Below are positions 31,349 to 37,549 of a stretch of DNA of 41,981 nt, piece by piece. This stretch comes from CAZMYO01 sp964570525 (GTDB taxonomy: Bacteria > Patescibacteriota > Patescibacteriia > Magasanikbacterales > GWA2-37-8): assembly GCA_964570525.1 (NCBI GenBank), contig CAZMYO010000054.1:1-41981 (forward strand), in the 5' to 3' direction. Positions within the stretch are counted from its first letter, which is position 1. Every line of letters begins with the position of its first letter. The notes beneath the pieces are model-generated. The model saw only the letters and a program-made list of their open reading frames with translations, was not told the origin of the DNA and made no database searches. The translations under genes and the position numbers were made by a program.

Positions 31349-32677
31349 ATGTTGGCGCTTAAAAAGGCCCTGGAATCAAACCCTCTCGTCTATATAACCC
31401 GCGATATTGAGCGGGCTCTTGGCCTACCTCCCGCGACAAAGAATTACTACATTATATCAAACCACAGCGCTTTTGCGAAGTCCATAGCCCAAGGCTCCCC
31501 ATCTATCCTTTTAATTAAGGAAAAAAAGAAACTCGACACCCGGGAGCTTCTCGAACACCCATTGGCAGCCAAATTCATCGGCCGCCTTAAAAACCCGCGA
31601 CTGCTTGTTTTCAAAAGTACCCCGCAGATTGAAAAAATCTGCCAAAAGCGGGGCTCAAAACTCCTAAACCCAAGCGCCGCATTGGCAAGCCAGGTGGAAG
31701 AAAAAATTAGTCAGGTAAAATGGCTCGGGAAATTAGCGCGCTATCTGCCACCCCATACCATCACCGTACTCAAAAATGTGGCCTGGAAGAAAGGCAAATT
31801 TGTTCTCCAATTCAACCGCGCCCACACCGGAAGTGGCACGATTCTCATCACCTCAAAAAAACAGCTGAAAAAAATACAAACAATGTTCCCCGACCGGCCG
31901 ATCCGTGTTACGCAATTTATTTCCGGCCCGATGTTTACCAACAACAATATCGTGTGGGGAAAAAAAGTGTTCATCGGGAATATAAATTACCAAATCACCG
32001 GTCTCTCCCCGTTCACGGATCAACCCTTCGCCACCATCGGCAACGATTGGGCGCTGCCAACGCAGTTATTAAGCAATAAGCAGAGTAAGCAATATAAGCA
32101 GATAGTAAACGGGATTGGGAAAAAACTGGCCGCCGCCGGCTGGAAGGGACTATTCGGAGTTGATATTATTATGGACGAAAAAACCGGCAAACTATATCTC
32201 ATTGAAATAAACGCTCGCCAACCAGCCTCCACAACCTTTGAATCACAGTTGCAACGGTCTGTCATTTCGAACGGAGTGCAACGTAGTGAGAAATCTCTGT
32301 CCAAATCGACAATCCGACAGAGATCCCTCACCCCGACGTCCGTCGGGGGCCTCGCTCGGGATGACAATAAAAAACTAACGGTTTTCGAGTCTCACCTCGC
32401 GGCGCTACTTGAGCTATCAGCTAACAACTATCAGCTAATTCCTATTTCCGATGGCGCCCAAATAATAAAGCGTGTCCCCCCTCTGTCATTGCGAGCGAAG
32501 CGAAGCAATCCCCTATCTGCCGAAAAGATTAAAAGATTAAAAGATTATAAGATTATTGAATATAACAACACTAAACCCGGCGAAGATTTACTGCGTATCC
32601 AAAGCGAACACGGCATTATGCTTAACGATAAAATGTTCAACAGGATCGGGAAGTCGATTCTCTCCTCATTAAAATAA
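31349..32677 (+). CDS. ATP-grasp ligase-like protein with several inserts
   Basis: A 442-aa protein with an ATP-grasp signature: KNVAWKKGKFVLQFNRAHTGSGT (ATP-binding strands, about 142-164) and GLFGVDIIMDEKTGKLYLIEINARQP (metal-binding Asp/Glu/Asn, about 268-292). Such enzymes join a carboxylate to an amine through an acyl phosphate; the substrate is unknown. At least four stretches look foreign: about 241-252 (SNKQSKQYKQ), 304-339 (a TGTCAT element), 357-364 (SANNYQLI) and 378-400 (LSLRAKRSNPL plus a GATTAAAA-type repeat). It overlaps the next gene by one base (TAATG). The neighbours mraY and mpl hint at cell-wall peptide chemistry (inference). Confidence 0.85.
   Translation: MLALKKALESNPLVYITRDIERALGLPPATKNYYIISNHSAFAKSIAQGSPSILLIKEKKKLDTRELLEHPLAAKFIGRLKNPRLLVFKSTPQIEKICQKRGSKLLNPSAALASQVEEKISQVKWLGKLARYLPPHTITVLKNVAWKKGKFVLQFNRAHTGSGTILITSKKQLKKIQTMFPDRPIRVTQFISGPMFTNNNIVWGKKVFIGNINYQITGLSPFTDQPFATIGNDWALPTQLLSNKQSKQYKQIVNGIGKKLAAAGWKGLFGVDIIMDEKTGKLYLIEINARQPASTTFESQLQRSVISNGVQRSEKSLSKSTIRQRSLTPTSVGGLARDDNKKLTVFESHLAALLELSANNYQLIPISDGAQIIKRVPPLSLRAKRSNPLSAEKIKRLKDYKIIEYNNTKPGEDLLRIQSEHGIMLNDKMFNRIGKSILSSLK
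32080..32107. repeat. TAAGCAGAG-type repeat inside the ATP-grasp gene
   Basis: AAGCAATAAGCAGAGTAAGC and ATATAAGCAGAT words, the same as those flanking the broken four-helix-bundle gene at 34.7 kb; in frame here. Confidence 0.6.
32260..32366. repeat. TGTCAT-type element inside the ATP-grasp gene (copy E3)
   Basis: Starts TGTCATTTCGAACGGAG, ends CTCGGGATGACA; inner arms GAGAAATCTCTGTC and GACAGAGATCCCTC. 107 bp, open in the host frame (read T-GTC-ATT). Confidence 0.9.
32484..32513. repeat. Half TGTCAT-type element inside the ATP-grasp gene (copy E5)
   Basis: TGTCATTGCGAGCGAAGCGA then AGCAATCCCC. Single arm of about 30 bp, read TG-TCA-TTG. Confidence 0.75.
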
Positions 32678-33504
32678 TGAAAACCATGCTCTCCCCTGCC
32701 GCTCAAAAAGTCATTCATGGCTATCTTAACCTCCCTTTTCCGGGGCTCGCTCACGTGCGCTGCCCATATTTTAATAATACTAAACTCCGGCAGCGGGGGC
32801 AACTGCGCGTTCTCGTGGGAAAAGGAACGCCGCAGGAAATTGTCGAAGAAGCCCAAATTATTTCTATTCAATATCACGCCGGTCTCTTTGATAAAACCGG
32901 CTCCTGCTGCCTCCACAACGAACACACCGGCGAGCCAATAACGAGCGAAGATATTCGCCGCTTTCTTATTGAGCACAACCTCGGCATTGAATGTTCCGGC
33001 TTTGTAACCCAAGTTTTGCGGCAAGAATATCTGGCAACTAAAAATTTCGATCTTACCAAAAAATTGGAGATCGTCTCGCCAACAAAAATTTTTCGTTGGC
33101 TCATTGCCAAGCTCCGCCCGGTGGAAAATATCAGCGTAAAAACCTATGCCGATGACCGGAATACCATTAAAATTCTTGACGGGCGCGAGGGACATGCCTA
33201 TGCCGATCTTCAATCCGGCGATCTTATTATCATGTTGGAGACCGGCCCGGGAAACAAACGCAATCATATCATACTCATTACCGAAAACGCTGGCCGCACG
33301 ATCACCTATGTTCACGCTCGCGCCTGGAACAGTGAGGGCAAGTATGACCACGGTATTACGGCGGGAAAAATTATTATTACCGCTCCCGAAAAAAACTTGC
33401 TCGAGCAAGAATGGCTTGAAAAAGAATGCATGGGAGAAAAAAATGAAACCTACCTGGAAGCCAAACAGGCCAAAATTTTAGAAATCAGACGCATAAAATT
33501 CTAA
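32677..33504 (+). CDS. NlpC/P60-like cysteine peptidase-fold protein
   Basis: A 275-aa protein with the NlpC/P60 pattern: GIECSGFVTQVL (Cys106 as nucleophile) and, after a GDLIIM strand, NHIILITE with His197. Family members usually cut peptidoglycan stem peptides (D-gamma-Glu-DAP bonds) or related amides. There is no signal peptide, so the protein is probably cytoplasmic, which is unusual for a wall hydrolase and suggests a precursor-recycling or amidase role (inference). It starts at ATG 32677, overlapping the ATP-grasp stop by one base, and mraY follows after 4 bp. The three genes are one operon. Confidence 0.75.
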   Translation: MKTMLSPAAQKVIHGYLNLPFPGLAHVRCPYFNNTKLRQRGQLRVLVGKGTPQEIVEEAQIISIQYHAGLFDKTGSCCLHNEHTGEPITSEDIRRFLIEHNLGIECSGFVTQVLRQEYLATKNFDLTKKLEIVSPTKIFRWLIAKLRPVENISVKTYADDRNTIKILDGREGHAYADLQSGDLIIMLETGPGNKRNHIILITENAGRTITYVHARAWNSEGKYDHGITAGKIIITAPEKNLLEQEWLEKECMGEKNETYLEAKQAKILEIRRIKF

Positions 33505-33508
33505 CCAC

Positions 33509-34621
33509 ATGAATCTGGAACTACTGCAACAATCACTTGTCTACCTTATCGCTTCTACTATCGGGGCTTTTTTGTGGGCGCCTATCCTCACTAAAATTCT
33601 CTACAAGTATAAAATTACCCGCCGCGGCGAGTTCGATTTTACCTTGCGGGGCGAGCGTGAGCATAAGGTGGGCACGCCAATTATGGGTGGACTTCTGGTG
33701 GTAGTAACGGTAACGGCGGTTACAATGCTTTTCAACTGGCAACGCAAATACACGTATGTGCCTATCGGCGCCATGGGAATAGCGGCTGTCCTTGGGGCGG
33801 CTGACGATCTTCTCAACATCTTTGGCGCCAAGCGCCGCCTCCGCCGCCTGGATCACACCCTTACTCTCATCAAAGTACACCGCGCCTGGTACATGAAAAT
33901 CTGGTACACGCTCACCCTGCCGTGGGCCGCCTTCCGCCACCTCACCAGCATGTTCGGCTCCCACCCCGGCAAAGGCATGCAGGTGCATGAAAAACTGGTC
34001 CTGCAATTTCTCGCCGGAGCAATTACTGCTTGGTGGGTCTATGCCAAGCTCGGCGCCAGCTGGCATACGCTCTGGATTCCTTTTGACGGGCAAGTTGACG
34101 TGGGCTGGTGGATTATTCCCATTATTATTTTCTTTGTAATGTTTACCGCCAACGCCGTGAATATTGCCGACGGCATGGACGGCCTCGCCGGCGGCTCTCT
34201 CATCAGCGCCTTTGTCGGGCTAACAGTTTTGAGCTGGATTGAAGGCCGCAGCGCTTTTGCCCCGCTTAACGCGACGGTGGTGGGAGCGCTTATTGCTTAT
34301 ACTTATTTTAATATCAAACCGGCCCGTTTTCAGATGGGTGACGTCGGATCCCTCGGCCTTGGGACCCTCCTCGCCATTAACGCCATTGCTATTGGCCGGA
34401 CGCTTCTTATTCCGGCGCTTGGATTTATTTTCTACGTTGAAATAGCTTCCGTTATACTGCAAGTAATTTTCCGCCGCCTGCTCGGCCGCCGGCTTTTCAA
34501 AATGTCTCCGCTCCATCATCATTTTGAAATAAAAGGCTGGAATGAAGAAAAAGTGGTTATGCGTTTTTGGCTCATTCAGGCTTTTATGGTAATCGTGGCG
34601 GTGTGGCTGGCGGTGCGATGA
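33509..34621 (+). CDS. mraY: Phospho-MurNAc-pentapeptide transferase MraY
   Basis: MraY moves phospho-MurNAc-pentapeptide from UDP to undecaprenyl phosphate, making lipid I at the inner membrane face. 370 aa with about ten membrane helices. Signature parts: KVGTPIMGGLL, AADDLLN, the catalytic FTANAVNIADGMDGLAGG, FQMGDVGSLGLG and PLHHHFEIKGWNE. A longer loop near residues 100-160 (AKRRLRRLDHTLTLIKVHRAWYM) is common in candidate-phylum homologues, as far as I recall. It starts 4 bp after the NlpC/P60-like gene, without a Shine-Dalgarno site. Confidence 0.95.
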   Translation: MNLELLQQSLVYLIASTIGAFLWAPILTKILYKYKITRRGEFDFTLRGEREHKVGTPIMGGLLVVVTVTAVTMLFNWQRKYTYVPIGAMGIAAVLGAADDLLNIFGAKRRLRRLDHTLTLIKVHRAWYMKIWYTLTLPWAAFRHLTSMFGSHPGKGMQVHEKLVLQFLAGAITAWWVYAKLGASWHTLWIPFDGQVDVGWWIIPIIIFFVMFTANAVNIADGMDGLAGGSLISAFVGLTVLSWIEGRSAFAPLNATVVGALIAYTYFNIKPARFQMGDVGSLGLGTLLAINAIAIGRTLLIPALGFIFYVEIASVILQVIFRRLLGRRLFKMSPLHHHFEIKGWNEEKVVMRFWLIQAFMVIVAVWLAVR

Positions 34622-34623
34622 AT

Positions 34624-34662
34624 GTAGCAGAGTAAGTTTATAAGCAAGGTAAGCAGAATAAG
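34624..34662. repeat. Left inverted repeat of the four-helix-bundle cassette
   Basis: GCAGAGTAAGTTTATAAGC, AAGGTAAGCAGAATAAG: degenerate TAAGCAGAG units directly after mraY. They match the reverse complement of 34836-34868. Confidence 0.75.
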
Positions 34663-34665
34663 TTT

Positions 34666-34837
34666 ATGGCGACTATTAAAACATTCAACTGAAGAAGCTA
34701 AATATCATTTACTCCTTGCTAAGGACTTACATTATATTAGTCTGGAAGCATGTGATACAGTACAACTTCTTGCCGAAGAAGTTGGCAGACTGTTAACTCG
34801 CTGGATACAAAGTCAACGCACTTTTTTACGAACTTAA
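34666..34837 (+). pseudogene. Broken 23S rRNA intervening-sequence protein (four-helix bundle)
   Basis: The ATG at 34666 gives MATIKTFN, like the N-terminus of S23/IVP four-helix-bundle proteins, then stops. A second frame (from about 34685 to the TAA at 34835-34837) gives TEEAKYHLLLAKDLHYI, then EACDTVQLLAEEVGRLL, which matches the third and fourth helices of that family. About 60 middle residues are missing and the two parts are out of frame, so the gene is dead. Inverted TAAGCAGAG-type repeats lie directly on both sides. Family match is from memory of its usual pattern. Confidence 0.75.
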
Positions 34838-34868
34838 TCTGCTTGCTCTGCTTACTCTGCTTACAAGC
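34836..34868. repeat. Right inverted repeat of the four-helix-bundle cassette
   Basis: TAATCTGCTTGCTCTGCTTA then CTCTGCTTACAAGC, the reverse complement type of the left repeat. It ends at the start codon of the Ate-like gene. Confidence 0.75.
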
Positions 34869-34869
34869 T

Positions 34870-35604
34870 ATGTATCTCTCCTGGAACAAAACAACAATTA
34901 CCGACTTCTCGGACAAAAACATAAATAACCTATATGGTGAGGGCTATGTTTTTACCCGCCAAGGAAAAGGCGTGATGAACCAAACCAGAAGTGTCCGTAT
35001 CGATCTCGCTCAATTTGAGCCAAGCAGTGAAAACCGCCGCGTCTTGCGCAAGACCGAAAATATTCTCTTGCAAAAACTCGCTATTCCCTATGCCGCCTAC
35101 CACTGGTCAATCGGAAAAATGGGGAAAGATTTTTACGAGACAAAATTTGGTGAAAGAACTTTCAGCGCCCAAAAAATTAAAGAACTGATGACTGATCCGA
35201 AGAAGAGTAATTTTAATATGTTGATGGTGTATGAGACCTCACCCCTCGCCCCTCTCCTCAAGGAGAGGGCGGCTCACGATCCCTCTCCCTTAGGGAGAAG
35301 GACAGAGGGTGAGGGCTTGTCGCCAATCGGCTACGCGATCTGCCTCGAAACCAACGAACTCCTCCATTACTGTTATCCGTTTTATAATATAAAATATACA
35401 ATATCCAATATCGGCATGGCCATGATGCTCAAAGCCATTCTCTGGGCGCAAGAAAATAATAAAAAACATATCTACCTCGGCTCGTTTCAGCGTCCGACGG
35501 ATACATATAAATTGCAGTTTGCCGGACTCCAGTGGTTTGATGGCGAGAAGTGGCAGACAAACCTGGAGAAATTAAAGAATATTTTAAAAAAATGTTATCG
35601 TTAA
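34870..35604 (+). CDS. Arginyl/leucyl-tRNA-protein transferase-like (Ate/Bpt type)
   Basis: A 244-aa protein with the Ate1/Bpt pattern: GEGYVFTRQGKGVMNQTRSVRIDL near the start and, at the end, IYLGSFQRPTDTYKLQFAGLQWFDGEKW. These enzymes use aminoacyl-tRNA to add an amino acid to a protein N-terminus; the fold is shared with Fem-type transferases that build peptidoglycan cross-bridges. With mraY upstream and mpl downstream, a cell-wall substrate is possible but unproven. Residues 123-148 (SPLAPLLKERAAH...GRRTEGEG) are a translated palindromic repeat. The start is taken at MYLSWNKTT (34870); nine upstream open codons (MLCLLCLQA) lie in the CTGCTTA repeat. Confidence 0.75.
   Translation: MYLSWNKTTITDFSDKNINNLYGEGYVFTRQGKGVMNQTRSVRIDLAQFEPSSENRRVLRKTENILLQKLAIPYAAYHWSIGKMGKDFYETKFGERTFSAQKIKELMTDPKKSNFNMLMVYETSPLAPLLKERAAHDPSPLGRRTEGEGLSPIGYAICLETNELLHYCYPFYNIKYTISNIGMAMMLKAILWAQENNKKHIYLGSFQRPTDTYKLQFAGLQWFDGEKWQTNLEKLKNILKKCYR
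35237..35314. repeat. CCTC/GAGG palindromic element inside the Ate-like gene
   Basis: CCTCACCCCTCGCCCCTCTC at the left and GACAGAGGGTGAGG at the right pair, with inner hairpins CTCTCCTCAAGGAGAG and CTCTCCCTTAGGGAGA. 78 bp, exactly 26 codons. Confidence 0.9.
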
Positions 35605-35611
35605 TATCACT

Positions 35612-35713
35612 ATGGCTGTTAATCAGACTCGCTTAAACCAACACATCCACTTCATCGGCATCTGCGGGTGCTTGCCCCGCGACCCTGCGCGCGCAATAAT
35701 GCAAAATAAGTAA
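35612..35713 (+). pseudogene. Remnant of an mpl-like gene start, 33 codons
   Basis: ATG 35612 opens MAVNQTRLNQHIHFIGICG, the nucleotide-binding start of a Mur ligase of the Mpl type, then breaks off into CLPRDPARA encoded by a GCGGG-TGCTTG-CCCCGC hairpin and stops. The stop overlaps the ATG of the intact mpl gene (TAATG). Over the nine codons HIHFIGICG/RIHFIGICG the two copies differ almost only at third positions. Confidence 0.65.
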
Positions 35714-37248
35714 TGATTATGGAAACTCGAAGAATCCATTTTATAGGTATCTGCGGGGTCGCCATGAGCGCCTTGGCTTTGGCGTTTAAAAAACAGGGTT
35801 ACAAAGTCACCGGCAGCGATGTCGGCTTTTACCCTCCTATTTCCACGCATCTGAAAGAAGCCGGGGTTGATTTTTATTCGGGCTGGCATCCCGAAAAAAT
35901 GGGCGCGCCGGACGCGGTAGTCGTCGGCAATGTAGCGAGTTCAACGAATCCCGAGTGGCTCTACGCGCAAGAAAAAAAATTGAACTATAAATCCTATCCC
36001 GAAATAATCGCCGACTATCTCGTGAAAAAAAATTCTATTGTCTGCGCCGGAACTTACGGCAAATCAACTTCCACCGCTATTCTTACCTGGATACTAAAAA
36101 AAGCTGGCTTTCAACCGAGCTACATGTTTGGCGGATTAAGCTTAAACGCAATGCCGGCGGCCGAGATAATAGACAGTGAATGGAGCGTATTGGAAGGCGA
36201 CGAATACAAAACTTCTCGCTGGGATGCCTCGCCAAAATTTACTCACTACTCTCCCACCCATCTTCTCCTTACTTCCGTGGTCTGGGATCATGCCGATATC
36301 TACCCTACCGAAAAAGAGTATACTGAAGCGTTTGAAAAATTAGTAAACATGGTTCCGAAAAATGGATTATTGGTGGTATCGGAGCAGGCCGTCAAAGTGT
36401 TGGACCTCCCCTCGCCCCTCCTTGGTAAAGAGGGGACAAGTATCCTCCCCCTACCAAGGGGAGGTGTCCCGACGGAGGAGGGACGGAGGGGTCTTATCAC
36501 CTATGGAAAAAATTTCACCAATGACTATGCGTATACTAATGTTGTTCAATCGAAAAACGGCCTAAAATTTGACATCGTTCACCGGGGAAAAACATATCCC
36601 GTCATATCTTCAACTCTCGGAGAATACATGGCCGATAATATTACCGGCTGTTTTGCCCTGGCGCACCAAATTGGCATTGAGCCTGAAAAAATAATCCGAG
36701 CGCTGGAGCAATTCAAAGGCATGAAACGACGGCTCGAAAAACGCTATGAAGGCGCCGTTACTATCTTTGACGATATCGCGCACTCCCCCGCCAAAGCCAA
36801 AGCCGTTCTTGAAACCTTGCGCAAGGTTTATTGTCATTCTGAACGCAGTGAAGAATCTCTGTCTCAATCATCAAACGGACAGGAATCCTTCGTTTCACTC
36901 AGGATGACAACACCAAAGATCTATGCCGTGTTTGAGCCAAACACCGGCAACCGCCGGCCGCAAGCCGCCTCATGGTATAACAACGCCTTCATGGCCGCCG
37001 ACGAAGTGCTCATTCCGCGTCTGACAAAAATAAAAATAAACCCCACAGAAAAGCCGCCGCTCGAAGGGGCCGAGATTGCCGAAATAATCTCTAGAACACA
37101 TGGAAGCGTGCAATATCTGCCCGAAGACGAAAAACTGCTGACATACCTTGAACAAAAAATACAACCGGGAGATGCGGTTGTGTTCTTAGGAAGCCACGGA
37201 TTTAGAGGAATGATTGACGAATTAGTCTATAAAGTCGAAAGTCCATAA
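35713..37248 (+). CDS. mpl: Mur ligase of the Mpl type, with inserts
   Basis: A 511-aa ligase. Mpl joins UDP-MurNAc to a recycled tripeptide; in genomes without murC, Mpl-like enzymes may serve as the L-Ala ligase. Motifs: IHFIGICGVAMSALA, the ATP loop CAGTYGKSTS, the Mpl-type metal site LEGDEYKTSRWDASPKF, WDHADIYPTEKEY, and C-terminal VFLGSHGFRGM. Two inserts are plain: residues about 231-260, a CCTC/GAGG palindrome, and about 374-399 (CHSERSEESLSQ...), a TGTCAT element. The C-terminal KVESP and stop belong to a GACTTT-type repeat. Start 35713 (MIMETRR) or 35719. Confidence 0.9.
   Translation: MIMETRRIHFIGICGVAMSALALAFKKQGYKVTGSDVGFYPPISTHLKEAGVDFYSGWHPEKMGAPDAVVVGNVASSTNPEWLYAQEKKLNYKSYPEIIADYLVKKNSIVCAGTYGKSTSTAILTWILKKAGFQPSYMFGGLSLNAMPAAEIIDSEWSVLEGDEYKTSRWDASPKFTHYSPTHLLLTSVVWDHADIYPTEKEYTEAFEKLVNMVPKNGLLVVSEQAVKVLDLPSPLLGKEGTSILPLPRGGVPTEEGRRGLITYGKNFTNDYAYTNVVQSKNGLKFDIVHRGKTYPVISSTLGEYMADNITGCFALAHQIGIEPEKIIRALEQFKGMKRRLEKRYEGAVTIFDDIAHSPAKAKAVLETLRKVYCHSERSEESLSQSSNGQESFVSLRMTTPKIYAVFEPNTGNRRPQAASWYNNAFMAADEVLIPRLTKIKINPTEKPPLEGAEIAEIISRTHGSVQYLPEDEKLLTYLEQKIQPGDAVVFLGSHGFRGMIDELVYKVESP
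36403..36493. repeat. CCTC/GAGG palindromic element inside mpl
   Basis: GACCTCCCCTCGCCCCTCC at the left pairs with GGAGGGACGGAGGGGTC at the right; an inner pair CCTCCCCCTACC/GGGGAGG lies between. About 91 bp. Confidence 0.85.
36832..36909. repeat. TGTCAT-type element inside mpl (copy E4)
   Basis: Starts TGTCATTCTGAACGCAGTG, ends CACTCAGGATGACA; 78 bp, 26 codons, read TGT-CAT-TCT (Cys-His-Ser). Confidence 0.92.
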
Positions 37249-37290
37249 AGTCTACCAACGGACTTTTGACTTTACAGACTTTCGACTATT
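37222..37290. repeat. GACTTT-type inverted repeat at the mpl stop
   Basis: AGTCTATAAAGTCGAAAGTC at the left and GACTTTACAGACTTTCGACT at the right are inverted copies around ACCAACG. The mpl stop (TAA) lies in the left arm. It fills the spacer to the convergent zinc-ribbon gene. Confidence 0.85.
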
Positions 37291-37453
37291 ATTTCCCCTC
37301 ATCCACCACCTCGGTGACAAGCTGATCTCCGCTTGCGTCAGCGATCATAAGGGTGATGCCACAAAAATTGCATTCAACAATTTGCTCCTTTACCAAATTA
37401 GGATAGGGGGATAAATCAACCTCATTTTTACATTCTGGACAAACAAGACGCAT
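37289..37453 (-). CDS. Small zinc-ribbon protein, LysW-like
   Basis: A 54-aa protein, MRLVCPECKNEVDLSPYPN..., with two Cys pairs (CPEC, CNFC) like the zinc ribbon of LysW, the carrier protein for lysine/arginine synthesis in some bacteria and archaea. The LysW C-terminal EDWGE tail is absent; the end is VTEVVDEGK. It may only share the fold. Start ATG 37453, chosen because the motif begins at once; no Shine-Dalgarno site. It converges with mpl and diverges from the PLP-enzyme gene. Confidence 0.7.
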   Translation of the reverse strand: MRLVCPECKNEVDLSPYPNLVKEQIVECNFCGITLMIADASGDQLVTEVVDEGK

Positions 37454-37510
37454 GAAGGTAAAGTTAAATCTAAAAACAAAACTAAGTATACACAATTAAC
37501 ATAATTTAAG

Positions 37511-37536
37511 CAACTTAGATTCCAGAATCTAAGTTG
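37511..37536. promoter_or_regulatory. Perfect 12-bp dyad before the PLP-enzyme gene
   Basis: CAACTTAGATTC-CA-GAATCTAAGTTG, ending 13 bp before ATG 37550. No T-tract follows. It may be an operator or an mRNA hairpin near the start codon. Confidence 0.7.
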
Positions 37537-37549
37537 GCAATTTATTGTT

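Noticed and set aside
32677..33504. Reading the NlpC/P60-like protein as a secreted peptidoglycan hydrolase
   Set aside because: No signal peptide or membrane anchor is visible and the start is fixed by the TAATG overlap.
20793..36909. CRISPR array
   Set aside because: Repeats are palindromic elements scattered in and between genes, with no regular spacing, unique spacers or cas genes.
37289..37453. Calling the small zinc ribbon a true LysW carrier
   Set aside because: The EDWGE tail needed for substrate attachment is absent and no lysine pathway gene is nearby.
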